Assembly (NCBI RefSeq): GCF_002752355.1
Contig: NZ_MRAV01000008.1
Coordinates: 124,001 to 188,000, forward strand
Direction of reading: 5' to 3'
Origin: Leucobacter sp. OLIS6
GTDB lineage: Bacteria > Actinomycetota > Actinomycetes > Actinomycetales > Microbacteriaceae
DNA: 64,000 nt
Part shown: in pieces, positions 17,979 through 29,563 of the stretch
How positions within the stretch are numbered: position 1 is the first letter of the stretch
How the letters are laid out: every line of letters begins with the position of its first letter
Made by a program: the position numbers and the translations under genes
The notes under the pieces: generated by a model
Seen by the model: only the letters and a program-made list of their open reading frames with translations
What the model was told of the DNA's origin: nothing
The model's database searches: none

Positions 17979-19226
17979 ATGGAACGACCGACCACGGCGG
18001 GTGATGACGGGATCGTGATCCTCGCGCTCCGCGAGGACGAGCGACTCGCCGGCAGTGCGCGCCGGGGCGCGCTGCGCGGCCTGCGTCTCGCGGTGAAGGA
18101 CAACATCGATATCGCGGGCGTCACGACGACTCAGGGCTCACGGTTCGCGGGAGAGGTCGCCTCCGCGACCGCGCCCGTGGTCACGGCGCTCGAGCAGCGT
18201 GGTGCGACCACTGTCGCGAAGGTCAACCTGCACGAGTTCGCCTACGGCACGACGAGTGCGAACCCCTGGTTCGGTGCAGTGCCCAATCCGGCGCGGCCCG
18301 ACCGGATCCCCGGCGGATCCTCCGGAGGCAGCGCTGCTGCGCTCGCCGCGGGCATCGCCGACCTCGCGCTCGGCACCGACACGGCGGGATCCATTCGCAT
18401 GCCCGCCGCGTGCGTCGGGGTCGTCGGCCTCCGACCGCGTACCGGAAGCCTCGATCGCTCGGGAGTGCGCCCCCTCTGCCCGAGCTTCGACGCGGTCGGG
18501 CCGCTCGCTCGCACCGTCGCCGACGTCGTGCTCGCGTGGGACGCCCTGGTCGACGGAGCGCCCGGACCTGCCGCGGTCGTCCGCGACAGGAGCCGAAACG
18601 GGGCGCACCTCGGCGGGGACGCCTCGCAGGGTCCGCGGATCGGACTGATCGGGTTCGACCTCGACCCCGCGACCGGCATGGCGCACGCGCTGGACCGGGG
18701 CACTGGGTCGGACGGGCTCGGGTCGGCGCTCGGGAAGATCGGCGCGCGCACCGATCCGGACCCCGGCATTGACTGCGCCGGGCTCGACCGCGTGCTGGAG
18801 GACTTCTGGCCCGCCTTCCGCTTCGAAGCATCGCGCACGCACGCCCGGTGGTTCCCCGCGCGTGCCGCGGAGTACGACCCGAGCGTGGCGCGCAAGCTCG
18901 CCGGCGCAGCCGGCGTGGAGACCGCGGTGCACGCGGCATCGCTCGCCGCCCTCGTGCGGAGGCGCAGCGCGCTGCTCGCCGACTGGGACGCGAACGGCAT
19001 CGATGCCGTGCTCACCCCGACGCTCGGCTGCCCGGTGCCTCCCGTCGGGAGCGACGAGTTCGCCGTGCAGGACGCCCTCGGCCGCTTCGCGGCGCCGTGG
19101 TCGGCGCTCGACCTGCCCGCCCTCGCCATCGGCGGAGTGCAGATCGTCGCCCGCACCGAGGCCGATGCGCTCGCCCTCGGTCTGCGGCTCGAAGCCGAAG
19201 GGCTCGTCGCGCGGCCGGCTCCCTGA
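17979..19226 (+). CDS. amidase (amidase-signature family)
   Basis: A 415-residue hydrolase of the Ser-cisSer-Lys class. The catalytic Lys is in LAVKDNIDI (residues about 31-39), and the Gly/Ser signature GGSSGGSAAALAAG carries cis-Ser; the nucleophile Ser follows in DTAGSIRMPA. Length and the PWFGAVPNP segment fit the broad amidase/AtzF-like group, not the GatA subunit, as no gatB or gatC is here. It should release ammonia or an amine from an amide. Start: ATG after GAGGGGGAG. It converges with 4 bases of gap on the LysR gene, whose other side drives an amidohydrolase and amino-acid importer operon. Confidence 0.9.
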   Translation: MERPTTAGDDGIVILALREDERLAGSARRGALRGLRLAVKDNIDIAGVTTTQGSRFAGEVASATAPVVTALEQRGATTVAKVNLHEFAYGTTSANPWFGAVPNPARPDRIPGGSSGGSAAALAAGIADLALGTDTAGSIRMPAACVGVVGLRPRTGSLDRSGVRPLCPSFDAVGPLARTVADVVLAWDALVDGAPGPAAVVRDRSRNGAHLGGDASQGPRIGLIGFDLDPATGMAHALDRGTGSDGLGSALGKIGARTDPDPGIDCAGLDRVLEDFWPAFRFEASRTHARWFPARAAEYDPSVARKLAGAAGVETAVHAASLAALVRRRSALLADWDANGIDAVLTPTLGCPVPPVGSDEFAVQDALGRFAAPWSALDLPALAIGGVQIVARTEADALALGLRLEAEGLVARPAP

Positions 19227-19246
19227 GGCGCTAGCGCGCGAGCGCC
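19227..19246. terminator. short hairpin between convergent amidase and LysR genes
   Basis: GGCGCT (19227-19232) and AGCGCC (19241-19246) form a 6-bp stem with an 8-base loop. It starts right after the amidase stop and contains the LysR stop. Confidence 0.4.
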
Positions 19247-20142
19247 CGTTCGAATGCGCGCCGCAGGGCATCGATCGCGGCGCCGGTGGCCGCGCGCGGC
19301 GCTGCCGGCGAGACCAGCGCGTGCAGGCTGCGGGAGAAGTGCAGGCCGACCGCGTCGACGGCGACCGCGGTCGGCGGCGCGGCGTTCGCGACGGTCTCGG
19401 GGACGAGCGCCGCCGCGGATCCCGAGGCGACGAGGTCGACGAAGACGTCGAAGTCGTCGGCGTAGGCGAGCGGGCGCGGGAGGATCCCAGCGGTGCGGAA
19501 TGCGTCGGCCATGACGGTCGCGTCGCTCGAACCCGGGTGGTGCAGCGCCCAGGGCAGGCCGGAGAGCGTGTCGGCCTGCAGCGCGCCGTCGCGGTGCAGG
19601 TCCCACTCGCGGGGCAGCAGCAGTCGGTAGCGTTCGACGCCGAGGTCGACCTCGGTGAGCGTCGCGGGCCAGGCGAGCCCGGTGCTCGAGCAGCGGTAGA
19701 CCACGGTGAGATCCGGGGTGTCGCCGTCGGCCAGCGCCCGGATCGCTGCCGAGGGGTCGTGGACCGAGAAGCGCACCCGGGTGCCCGTCTCGGCGAGACG
19801 CGGGTCGTGCAGGATCTCGGGCGCGACGACGCGGGCGAGGCTCGCGTAGAGCGCGATCGTGAGCTCGTCGACGTTCGCCTCGTGCGCGCTGCGCGCCGCC
19901 TGCAGCACCGCATCGAGGTCCGCGAACACCGGGGCCGCCCGGCGCGCCATGGCGAGCGCGGCCTCGGTGGGGCGCGTGCTGCGCGCGGTCCGTTCGAACA
20001 GGGGGAGCCCCGCCGCAGCCTCGAGCGCCGCCATCTGCTGCGACACCGCCGACGCCGTGTAGCCGAGACGGTTGGCGGCCCCGGCGAAGGACCCGTGGCC
20101 GATCACCTCGACCAGGGTCCGCAGATGAACCGGATTGAGCAT
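19231..20142 (-). CDS. LysR-family transcriptional regulator
   Basis: A 303-residue regulator. The N-terminal HTH (residues 1-60) reads LRTLVEVIGHGSFAGAANRLGYTASAVSQQMAALE, the LysR pattern. The rest is the periplasmic-binding-like effector domain. The ATG at 20142 has AAGGAG at good spacing. It is divergent from the amidohydrolase/ABC operon with a 120-base gap holding a palindrome, the usual layout of a LysR protein that activates its neighbour. The inducer is unknown; the linked genes suggest an amide or N-acyl amino acid. Confidence 0.93.
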   Translation of the reverse strand: MLNPVHLRTLVEVIGHGSFAGAANRLGYTASAVSQQMAALEAAAGLPLFERTARSTRPTEAALAMARRAAPVFADLDAVLQAARSAHEANVDELTIALYASLARVVAPEILHDPRLAETGTRVRFSVHDPSAAIRALADGDTPDLTVVYRCSSTGLAWPATLTEVDLGVERYRLLLPREWDLHRDGALQADTLSGLPWALHHPGSSDATVMADAFRTAGILPRPLAYADDFDVFVDLVASGSAAALVPETVANAAPPTAVAVDAVGLHFSRSLHALVSPAAPRAATGAAIDALRRAFERALAR

Positions 20143-20200
20143 CAGCGCTCCTTATTGTCAGCGTGTCGGATTGCGGCGGCCGGGGGGATTGGCCGCGGCA

Positions 20201-20219
20201 AACAATGGACTCTATTGTT
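20201..20219. promoter_or_regulatory. probable LysR operator
   Basis: AACAAT-N7-ATTGTT, perfect 6-base arms with a T-N11-A core, in the LysR/amidohydrolase divergent gap. A further ATTGT half-site lies at 20154-20158, next to the LysR ribosome site. Confidence 0.55.
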
Positions 20220-20262
20220 GCTTGCATTGGCATCGACGCCAAGAGGTGAGGGAGGAACGCTG

Positions 20263-21852
20263 ATGGTCAAGCGCCTGTTGACGCATCCGAGGATCCTGAC
20301 CGACACCGGTCGCCCGCTCGACGGGGTCGACGCGATCCTCGTCGACGACGGGCGCATCGCGGCGCTCGGGTCCCGGCACGACCTGCGAGCGGCGCATCCG
20401 GGGGTCCCCGAACTCGCACTGCCCGGTGCGGTGCTCGTTCCCGGTTTCCACGATGCGCACATCCACTCAGGCAACGTCGCCCGCGGACTCGCTTCCTTCG
20501 ACCTGCGCGCGGCGGATACCCTTCAGGACGCGCTCGACGTGCTCCGAGCGCACCTCGACGCGCACCCGGGCGACGGCTGGGTGACGGGCGGACGCTGGGA
20601 CAGCAACCGATGGCCGACCGGGGTTCCCACCCGTCACGACCTCGATGCGGTGTGCGCGGACCGCCCGCTCGCGCTGCCGAGCCTCGACGGGCACTCCATC
20701 TGGCTCAACACCCTCGCGCTCGAGCTCGCCGGCATCGACCGGTCGACCCCCGACCCGGTCGGCGGAGACATCGCCCGCGAATCCGACGGCGCGACCCCCG
20801 CCGGGGTGCTCCGTGAGACCGCCGTCGACCCCGTCCGCGAACTGTCCGAGCGCGAGCAGGACGCGGCGCTGCCCGAACTGCTGCTGCGGGCGCAGGCGCA
20901 CCTGCACTCCCTCGGCCTGACCCGCCTCACCGATCTCGACGAGCAGCCCACCCGGGAGGCGTTCGAGGCTCTGCGCGCCGACGATCGGCTCCGCATCCGC
21001 GTGCACAAGGGCACCCCGATGCCCGACCTCGAGCGAGCGATCGCCGAGGGGCGGCGTACGGGCGCCGGCGACCGGTGGATCACCGAGGGGCCCGTGAAGC
21101 TGTTCTCCGACGGCGCGCTCGGCTCCCACAGCGCCCACATGCACGCCGACTTCGCCGACGATCCGGGCAACCGGGGCATCGAGGTGATGACGGTCGAGCA
21201 GATCGCCGATCACGTCGCGCGCGCGAACGCCGCGGGCCTCGCCGTCGCCACCCACGCCATCGGCGACGAGGCCAACCGGCGCGTGCTCGACGCGTACGAG
21301 CGGAACGTCGCGCTGACTCGGGAGCGCGGCCTCCGCAACCGCATCGAGCACGCGCAGCACCTGATCCACGAGGATCTGCGGCGCTTCGCCCCACTCGGCG
21401 TCGTCGCCTCGCTGCAGCCCTTGCACTGCACCACCGACTTCGAACTCGCCGGACGCCGCATCGGCGAGCGCCGACTCGCCAACTACGCCTGGCGGTCCTT
21501 CCTCGACAGCGGCGCGATCCTGGCATTCGGGTCCGATGCCCCGATCGAACCGGCGGACGTGCTTGCCGGGATCCGAGCAGCGGTCACGCGGCAACGCGCT
21601 GACGGCGCACCGGCGGGCGGTTTCGAGCCCGAGGAGCGGCTGACCGCGGGCGAAGCGCTCGCCGCCTACACCTCGGGCGCCGCGCTCGCCGCCGGCCTCG
21701 AGGGCAGCGCGGGGCGGGTCGCCATCGGCTGCGACGCCGACTTCGTCGCGCTCGGTGCCGATCCCACGACCGTCGACCCCGCGGAGATCGCGGGGATCGC
21801 CATCGCCGGCACGATCGTCGACGGCGAGGTCGTGTTCGCGCCCGGCGGGTGA
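20263..21852 (+). CDS. YtcJ-like metal-dependent amidohydrolase
   Basis: A 529-residue amidohydrolase-superfamily protein. The N-terminal metal motif HxH is in GFHDAHIHSGN, later ligands in THAIGDEANRRVLD and RIEHAQHL, and the catalytic Asp in FGSDAPIEP. These match the YtcJ/exoenzyme-regulatory (AepA) group, which hydrolyses amides, ureas or N-acyl bonds. The reading frame is open far upstream, but the ATG at 20263 has GGGAGGA 6 bases before it and begins the conserved domain. It is first in an operon with an amino-acid importer and a P1 peptidase. Confidence 0.88.
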   Translation: MVKRLLTHPRILTDTGRPLDGVDAILVDDGRIAALGSRHDLRAAHPGVPELALPGAVLVPGFHDAHIHSGNVARGLASFDLRAADTLQDALDVLRAHLDAHPGDGWVTGGRWDSNRWPTGVPTRHDLDAVCADRPLALPSLDGHSIWLNTLALELAGIDRSTPDPVGGDIARESDGATPAGVLRETAVDPVRELSEREQDAALPELLLRAQAHLHSLGLTRLTDLDEQPTREAFEALRADDRLRIRVHKGTPMPDLERAIAEGRRTGAGDRWITEGPVKLFSDGALGSHSAHMHADFADDPGNRGIEVMTVEQIADHVARANAAGLAVATHAIGDEANRRVLDAYERNVALTRERGLRNRIEHAQHLIHEDLRRFAPLGVVASLQPLHCTTDFELAGRRIGERRLANYAWRSFLDSGAILAFGSDAPIEPADVLAGIRAAVTRQRADGAPAGGFEPEERLTAGEALAAYTSGAALAAGLEGSAGRVAIGCDADFVALGADPTTVDPAEIAGIAIAGTIVDGEVVFAPGG

Positions 21853-21938
21853 GCCGGGACCCCGAGACCCGGCCCCGCGACCGCGAGGCCGTCAGCCCAC
21901 CGCGCCCGGCACCCGCCGGGCCCATCGAAGGAGTCGCA

Positions 21939-22922
21939 ATGACGCAACGCCCGACCACCATCCGAATCGCCTCGGGGATCATCGCCGCCGGCGCCCTGCT
22001 CGTCGGTCTCACCGCCTGCGGCGGCCAGAGCCTCTCCGACGTCAAGAAATCCGAGAACGCGGCTGCAGGGGGCACCTACTCGAACGACGGCGCCCTGCCG
22101 GCGCCGTCGGAGGAGAAGGCCAAGGACGTCATCGAGCGGATCGAGGTGGACCAGGCGCTCGCGAAGCAGGTGCCCGACAAGATCCGGAAGAGCGGACTGC
22201 GGGTCACGACCTCGGTCGGGTACCCGCCCATGGAGGAGTGGGCGACGAACGGCACCGACATCATCGGGGTCGACCCCGCGCTCGCGAACGCGATCTCCCG
22301 CAAGCTCGGGCTGAAGATGACGATCCAGGATCAGGAGTTCAACTCCATGATCCCCGGCCTCATCTCCGGCCGCTACGACCTGCTGCTCTCCTCGATGACG
22401 GACAACGCGGAGCGCCGCGAGACGACCACCTTCGTCGACTACGTGAAGGCCGGCAACGCGTTCCTCGTCGCCACCGGCAACCCGTCCAGGGTCGCGGTCC
22501 CCGCCGACCTGTGCGGCAAGACCGTCGCGGTCGTCGAAGGAGGCTCCTCGGCGCTCCTCGCGGAGCAGTTCTCGAAGGACTGCGCTGCGAAGAGCAAGCC
22601 CGCCTACGACGTGCTGAAGCTCGCGGGCGACAGCGAGGCGAACCTCGCCGTGCAGAGCGGCCGAGCGGTCGCCACGATCACCGACTACCCGGTCGCCGTC
22701 GCGCACGCGGCCGATCCGGCCTCGAAGTCGGAGGCGGTGCGCATCGACGGCGACGAGAGCATCTGGGGGATCGGTGTCGATAACTCGAACGCGGAGTTCG
22801 CGAAGGTGGTGCAGGGTGCCGTGCAGTCCCTGATGGACGACGGCAGCTACGAGAAGCTCCTCGACGCCTGGGGCGTCGGCGAGATGGCGCTCTCGAAGGC
22901 GACCATCAACGGCGGGGCCTGA
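21939..22922 (+). CDS. polar amino-acid ABC transporter substrate-binding lipoprotein (SBP family 3)
   Basis: A 327-residue lipoprotein. The signal peptide ends in LTACGG (lipobox Cys about residue 27). The mature part has family-3 binding-protein features: [28 protein letters not shown], then [18 protein letters not shown] with the conserved Arg that holds the alpha-carboxylate, and [13 protein letters not shown]. The ATG at 21939 has GAAGGAG 6 bases upstream, which rules out the GTG at 21849. An unusually long leader of about 60 residues precedes the binding domain. The gene follows the amidohydrolase by 86 bases and feeds the permease downstream. Confidence 0.93.
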   Translation: MTQRPTTIRIASGIIAAGALLVGLTACGGQSLSDVKKSENAAAGGTYSNDGALPAPSEEKAKDVIERIEVDQALAKQVPDKIRKSGLRVTTSVGYPPMEEWATNGTDIIGVDPALANAISRKLGLKMTIQDQEFNSMIPGLISGRYDLLLSSMTDNAERRETTTFVDYVKAGNAFLVATGNPSRVAVPADLCGKTVAVVEGGSSALLAEQFSKDCAAKSKPAYDVLKLAGDSEANLAVQSGRAVATITDYPVAVAHAADPASKSEAVRIDGDESIWGIGVDNSNAEFAKVVQGAVQSLMDDGSYEKLLDAWGVGEMALSKATINGGA

Positions 22923-22948
22923 GCGGCAACGCCGAGGGGAGGAACATC

Positions 22949-23923
22949 GTGTCCGCAGCATCCGGGGTCCGAACGGCCCCCATCGTCTCCACCGACGGCA
23001 CCCGTATCGAGATCGCCCGGCAGTGGCATCCGAAGCGCTGGATCGTCGGCGCCTTCGCTCTCGCGTTCGTCGCCTGGGCGGTCTCCATCGTCGTCTTCAA
23101 CGAGAACATCCGCTGGAACCGCGTCTGGGAGTACCTGTTCTCCGCTCGGATCCTCGAGGGGGTCTGGGTCACCATCTGGGTGAGCATCGTCGCGACGATC
23201 CTCGGTCTCGTGCTCGGCGTGATCCTCGCGGTGATGAAGCTCTCTCAGAATCCGGTCCTGCGCTGGATCGCCGAGGGTTACATCTGGTTCTTCCGCGGGA
23301 CCCCGGTGCTGGTGCAGCTGATCTTCTGGTTCAACCTCGCCTTCCTGCTGCCGTACATCACGCTGCAGATCCCGTTCACCGACATCGGCATGCGGTGGGA
23401 CACCAACGCAGTGATCTCGGGGTCGGTCGCGGCACTGCTCGGCCTCGGCCTGAACCTCGCCGCGTACTTCGCGGAGACCGTGCGGGCCGGGATCCAGGCC
23501 GTCGACCGGGGGCAGACCGAAGCCGCGCTCGCGGGCGGCCTGACGCGTGCGCAGACGATGCGGCTCATCGTGCTGCCGCAGGCGCTGCGGATCATCATCC
23601 CGCCGACGGGCAACGAGTTCATCTCGATGCTCAAGACGACCTCGCTCATCGTCGTCGTGGCAGGCAACGACCTCATGACCCGCGCCAGCCAGGTCTACAA
23701 GCAGAACAACCTGATCATCGAACTGCTGATCGTCGCGAGCCTCTGGTACATGCTCATGACCGCCGTCGCCACGTTCCTGCAGTCCCGGCTCGAGAAGCGG
23801 TTCGGCCAGGATCGCGTGCGGCTCGTGCGCGGCGAGACCTTCAGCCAGCAGATCGTCCGCGTCGCGACCGGCGCGATCCGCGTGCCGCGCCGCGGCGACG
23901 TCAAGGAAGGAGCGGGCGCATGA
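22949..23923 (+). CDS. amino-acid ABC transporter permease (HisM/GlnP type)
   Basis: A 324-residue inner-membrane permease. After a roughly 30-residue polar N terminus come helices carrying the HisMQ domain. The ATPase-contact EAA loop is seen as [28 protein letters not shown] single permease implies a homodimer. GTG 22949 is preceded by GAGGGGAGGAA. The stop overlaps the ATPase start (ATGA). Confidence 0.93.
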   Translation: MSAASGVRTAPIVSTDGTRIEIARQWHPKRWIVGAFALAFVAWAVSIVVFNENIRWNRVWEYLFSARILEGVWVTIWVSIVATILGLVLGVILAVMKLSQNPVLRWIAEGYIWFFRGTPVLVQLIFWFNLAFLLPYITLQIPFTDIGMRWDTNAVISGSVAALLGLGLNLAAYFAETVRAGIQAVDRGQTEAALAGGLTRAQTMRLIVLPQALRIIIPPTGNEFISMLKTTSLIVVVAGNDLMTRASQVYKQNNLIIELLIVASLWYMLMTAVATFLQSRLEKRFGQDRVRLVRGETFSQQIVRVATGAIRVPRRGDVKEGAGA

Positions 23924-24684
23924 GCGACGCACTCGTCCACGCGAGCGGCGTGGTCAAATCGTTCGGTGATCACCGGGTGCTCACCGGGGTCGACTTCGCG
24001 GTCAGGCCCGGCGAGGTCAGCTGCATCATCGGGCCGTCGGGGTCCGGCAAGTCGACGTTCCTCCGCACCATCAACGGGCTCGAGACCGTCGACGACGGCA
24101 GTCTCGTGGTCGACGGCGAGCAGGTCGGGTTCCGGCTGCAGGGCGGGCGCTACCACCCCTGGACGGGGGCCGAGTGGGCGCGGTTCCGTTCCCGCATCGG
24201 CATGGTGTTCCAGCGTTTCAACCTCTACGGCCACATGGACGCCACCGAGAACGTCGCGGCCAGCCTGATCCACGTCAAGCGGATGCCCCGTCGCGAAGCC
24301 ACCGAGCGCGCGCTCGAGGAGCTCGCGCGGGTCGGCCTCGCCGAGCACACGCACAAGCGGCCGCACCAGCTCTCGGGCGGCCAGCAGCAGCGCGTCGCGA
24401 TCGCGCGCGCACTCGCGATGGATCCCGACCTCATGCTGTTCGACGAACCGACGAGCGCACTCGATCCCGAACTCGTCGACGAGGTGCTCGAGACGATGCG
24501 CGGACTCGCCGAGCGCGGCATGACGATGATCGTCGTCACGCACGAGATCGGCTTCGCGCGCGAAGTCGGGGACACCCTCTCGTTCTTCGATCGCGGTCGC
24601 GTGCTCGAATCGGGCACCCCCGAGGAGGTGCTCTCGGGCAGCGGGTCGGAGCGCACGCGGGCGTTCGTGGACCGGGTCCGGTGA
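23920..24684 (+). CDS. amino-acid ABC transporter ATP-binding protein (GlnQ type)
   Basis: A 254-residue ATPase with Walker [11 protein letters not shown]-loop [17 protein letters not shown], signature [15 protein letters not shown] and Walker [17 protein letters not shown], then VTHEIGFA. These are the hallmarks of the polar amino-acid uptake group. Residues about 55-85 contain a longer loop than in GlnQ ([15 protein letters not shown]). The start overlaps the permease stop by 4 bases and its own stop overlaps the next start (GTGA), so all are translationally coupled. Confidence 0.95.
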   Translation: MSDALVHASGVVKSFGDHRVLTGVDFAVRPGEVSCIIGPSGSGKSTFLRTINGLETVDDGSLVVDGEQVGFRLQGGRYHPWTGAEWARFRSRIGMVFQRFNLYGHMDATENVAASLIHVKRMPRREATERALEELARVGLAEHTHKRPHQLSGGQQQRVAIARALAMDPDLMLFDEPTSALDPELVDEVLETMRGLAERGMTMIVVTHEIGFAREVGDTLSFFDRGRVLESGTPEEVLSGSGSERTRAFVDRVR

Positions 24685-25727
24685 GCGCGCAGGCGCGACC
24701 CCGCGCGCAGGACCTCGGGATCCCCTCCGGGTCGTTCCCGCGGGGCGAGTGGAACGCCATCACCGACGTCCCGGGGGTGCGGGTCGGGCACACGACCGTG
24801 CAGGACGACCGGCTGAGCACGGGCGTCACGGCGATCGTGCCCGACGCGCTCGGCGCCGACCGGCGCTGGCTGCCCGCCGGGCTCTCGGTCGGCAACGGCT
24901 ACGGGAAGCTCATCGGCGCGACGCAGCTCGTCGAGCTCGGCGCGATCGAGACGCCGATCCTGCTCACGAGCACGCTCTCGGCATTCCGCGTCGCCGACGC
25001 GCTCGTCGGGTACCTGCTCGAGCAGCCCTGGCACGCGGGCACGACCACCCTGAACCCGATCGTGGGCGAGACGAACGACGGATTCCTCTCGGACATCCGG
25101 AGCCGTCCGGTCGGCGACGCGCAGGCACGCGCGGCGCTCGACGCCGCGGCCGGCGGGGAGGTCGCCGAGGGCGGCGTCGGGGCCGGCACCGGCACCGTCG
25201 CGCTCGGGTACAAGGGCGGGATCGGGACCGCCTCGCGTCTCGTCGAGATCGACGGGCGCGCCTGCACCGTCGGGGCGATCGTGCAGAGCAACTACACCGG
25301 CACCATGCGGCTCGCCGGCGTCGCGCTGCCCGCCGACGAACTGCTCGACGCCGAGCCGGCGGAGACGATCGGCAACTCGTGCATGATCGTCGTCGCAACC
25401 GACGCCCCGCTCGACGGGCGCCAGCTCGGACGCGTCGCGAACCGGGCCGTCTTCGCGCTGCGCGGCACCGGATCCGACTTCGCGCAGGGGAGCGGCGACT
25501 ACGCGATCGCGTTCTCCGTCGGAGAAGGACCCGCCCCCGACGACGAGGCGCTGTCGCCCGTCTTCCTCGCGACCATGGAAGCGGTCGAGGAAGCGCTCGT
25601 CAACTCGGTGCTGCGAGCCGAGACCCGGGTCGGGTTCGAGGGGCGCACCGCCCGGGCGATCCCGATCGACCGGGTGCGGGAGCGCTTGCTGCGCGCCGGA
25701 GCGGTCGCGGCTCCGGTCGCTCCCTAG
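24681..25727 (+). CDS. P1-family (DmpA-type) aminopeptidase
   Basis: A 348-residue Ntn-type peptidase that self-cleaves to form its nucleophile. The conserved N-terminal [14 protein letters not shown], the [22 protein letters not shown] segment and the cleavage region [17 protein letters not shown], with the expected nucleophilic Ser in GNS, are all present. Members release N-terminal D- or L-residues or act on beta-aminoacyl amides. GTG 24681 overlaps the ATPase stop. Its place at the end of an amino-acid importer operon suggests the imported compound is a short peptide or aminoacyl amide. Its own stop is used as part of the next gene's -10 box. Confidence 0.92.
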   Translation: MSAQARPRAQDLGIPSGSFPRGEWNAITDVPGVRVGHTTVQDDRLSTGVTAIVPDALGADRRWLPAGLSVGNGYGKLIGATQLVELGAIETPILLTSTLSAFRVADALVGYLLEQPWHAGTTTLNPIVGETNDGFLSDIRSRPVGDAQARAALDAAAGGEVAEGGVGAGTGTVALGYKGGIGTASRLVEIDGRACTVGAIVQSNYTGTMRLAGVALPADELLDAEPAETIGNSCMIVVATDAPLDGRQLGRVANRAVFALRGTGSDFAQGSGDYAIAFSVGEGPAPDDEALSPVFLATMEAVEEALVNSVLRAETRVGFEGRTARAIPIDRVRERLLRAGAVAAPVAP

Positions 25728-25730
25728 ACT
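25725..25730 (+). promoter_or_regulatory. -10 element of the LOG-family gene, overlapping the upstream stop codon
   Basis: TAGACT includes the TAG stop of the P1 peptidase gene (25725-25727) and ends 6 bases before the GTG at 25737. Confidence 0.5.
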
Positions 25731-25736
25731 GAGGCC

Positions 25737-26795
25737 GTGAGCGAGAAAGACGACCCCAGGATCACCGAAGCCCTCGACGCGGCGATGGAGGCGGCCGGCG
25801 TGCGCGAGCAGCGCGCGCTGGTCCGTCGGATCCTGCGGGCCGGCGTCGGGCTGGGCGCGGACGGGACCGAGCGGCTCGATCTCAAGATCACGGCCGCGGC
25901 GGTGGAGGAGATGCGGGCGGCATTCCGCCTCTTCGCGCCGTTCGTCGGGACCTCGAAGGTCACGATCTTCGGGTCCGCGCGCACTCAGGTGCAGGATCCC
26001 CTCTGGCTCGGTGCGGAGGCCGTCGCGCACGGGCTCGCCGAGCAGGGGTGGATGGTCGTCACCGGTGCCGGCCCCGGGATCATGGAGGCCGCGGCGACCG
26101 GTGCGGGCCCGGAACACTCGCTCGGCGTCTCGATCCGGCTGCCCTTCGAGGAGCAGCCGAACGACCTGGTCACTCTCGACGGGCACCACGTGTCGATGAA
26201 GTACTTCTTCACCCGCAAGCTGATGCTCGTGAAGGAGTCGCTCGGCTTCGTCTGCCTGCCCGGCGGGTTCGGCACGATGGACGAGACCTTCGAGCTGCTG
26301 ACCCTGCAGCAGACCGGCAAGATGGTGCCGGTGCCGATCGTGCTGCTCGATCGGCGGGGCGGCACGTTCTGGCGCGGACTGGAGCGCTTCGTCACCGAGG
26401 AGCTCGCGGGGTCGGGCATGATCGCTGCGGGGGATCTCGACCGCGTGCTCATCACCGAGTCGCCGGAGGAGGCGATCGCCGAGATCACCGGCTTCTGGCG
26501 GAACTACCACTCGCTCCGCTGGGTCGGTCCGGAGCTCGTGCTGCGATTGCGAGCCGAGCCGAGCGACGCCGAGATCGCGGAGCTGAACGAGCGCTTCGGC
26601 GAGATGTGCCTGTCGGGCGGCTTCGCGCGCACGGTGCCCCTCGCCGACGAGCGCGACGAACCCGAGACCGCCGAGCTGCCGCGGATCGTCTTCACCCCGC
26701 AGCGGCGTGCCGTCGGTGAGCTGCACCGCCTGATCCGGGCGCTCAACCGTCTCGCGTCGGCCCCGGACGAGGCGACGGTGCCCGATCCGGTCTGA
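25737..26795 (+). CDS. LOG-family protein (cytokinin-phosphoribohydrolase-like)
   Basis: A 352-residue protein with the LOG/MoCo-carrier Rossmann domain. It shows VTGAGPGIMEAAATGA, then MKYFFTRKLMLVKES and the active-site motif PGGFGTMDETFE. LOG enzymes split ribose-5-phosphate from nucleotide monophosphates. Canonical LOGs are about 190-210 residues; here about 60 extra residues precede the domain and about 100 follow, as in the longer actinobacterial group whose role is not established. Start GTG 25737 is supported by the 6-base -10 spacing. It converges across a 320-base gap on the UvrA-like gene. Confidence 0.88.
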   Translation: MSEKDDPRITEALDAAMEAAGVREQRALVRRILRAGVGLGADGTERLDLKITAAAVEEMRAAFRLFAPFVGTSKVTIFGSARTQVQDPLWLGAEAVAHGLAEQGWMVVTGAGPGIMEAAATGAGPEHSLGVSIRLPFEEQPNDLVTLDGHHVSMKYFFTRKLMLVKESLGFVCLPGGFGTMDETFELLTLQQTGKMVPVPIVLLDRRGGTFWRGLERFVTEELAGSGMIAAGDLDRVLITESPEEAIAEITGFWRNYHSLRWVGPELVLRLRAEPSDAEIAELNERFGEMCLSGGFARTVPLADERDEPETAELPRIVFTPQRRAVGELHRLIRALNRLASAPDEATVPDPV

Positions 26796-26874
26796 GCAGG
26801 CTCCCGTGACGACCGGGTTCGCGTGCTCGTGGGTTCGCGTGCCCGGACGGCGTCCCGCCTGCGGGTCGCCGTCG

Positions 26875-26950
26875 GACTGAGATTCGTGTTCCGACTGAGA
26901 TGCGGGCGGCATTTCTCAGTCCGAGCGAGGATCTCAGTCTGAGGAGAAAT
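26875..26950. repeat. paired direct and inverted GACTGAGA array, period 18
   Basis: GACTGAGA occurs at 26875-26882 and 26893-26900, and its reverse complement TCTCAGTC at 26914-26921 and 26932-26939; each pair is 18 bases apart. The 9-base versions pair exactly: GACTGAGAT (26893) with ATCTCAGTC (26931), and GGACTGAGA (26874) with TCTCAGTCC (26914). A further arm pair ATTTCTC (26911-26917)/GAGAAAT (26944-26950) overlaps. The folds are mutually exclusive or knotted. Confidence 0.8.
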
Positions 26951-27045
26951 CCGGGAATACGTCAGGGGCTCGCGACCCCGCCCACGCTCCGTCCACAGGC
27001 GTCCTCGGCCACGGGCCGGTCAGTAGGACAACAGCCAGCACTCCC

Positions 27046-27077
27046 GCAGGATCGCGGCCCAGCAGGATCGCGGCCCA
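27046..27077. repeat. perfect 16-bp tandem duplication
   Basis: GCAGGATCGCGGCCCA at 27046-27061 is repeated without change at 27062-27077, about 40 bases from the end of the UvrA-like gene. Confidence 0.85.
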
Positions 27078-27115
27078 GGGGACCCGGTTGCCTGTGAAGC
27101 TCTCGGCCCGTAGAC

Positions 27116-29500
<2,385 letters not shown>

Positions 29501-29506
29501 GCCGAA

Positions 29507-29512
29507 AGAGTA
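29507..29512 (-). promoter_or_regulatory. -10 element, UvrA-like gene (leaderless type)
   Basis: Minus-strand TACTCT with exactly 6 bases to the ATG at 29500. Confidence 0.5.
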
Positions 29513-29563
29513 GCGTGCGCCTCCGACATCGGGCTTCTCGATTCCTGATCGGGTGCTCGGGCG

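Larger units (their letters stand above)
26796..27115. other. 320-base gene-free region between two convergent genes, with two repeat systems
   Basis: No credible gene. It holds a four-copy CTCAGTC/GACTGAG array (26875-26950) and a perfect 16-bp tandem duplication (27046-27077), described separately. A 65-codon frame at 26900 lacks a ribosome site and spans both repeats. Confidence 0.7.

Noticed and set aside
18769-21852. A 1027-codon frame running from the amidase into the amidohydrolase
   Set aside because: Only the part from ATG 20263 matches a family and has a ribosome site; the rest is antisense to LysR or out of frame in the amidase.
26900-27097. A 65-codon frame in the gap after the LOG gene
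   Set aside because: No ribosome site or promoter spacing, spans both repeat systems, and has no recognisable similarity.
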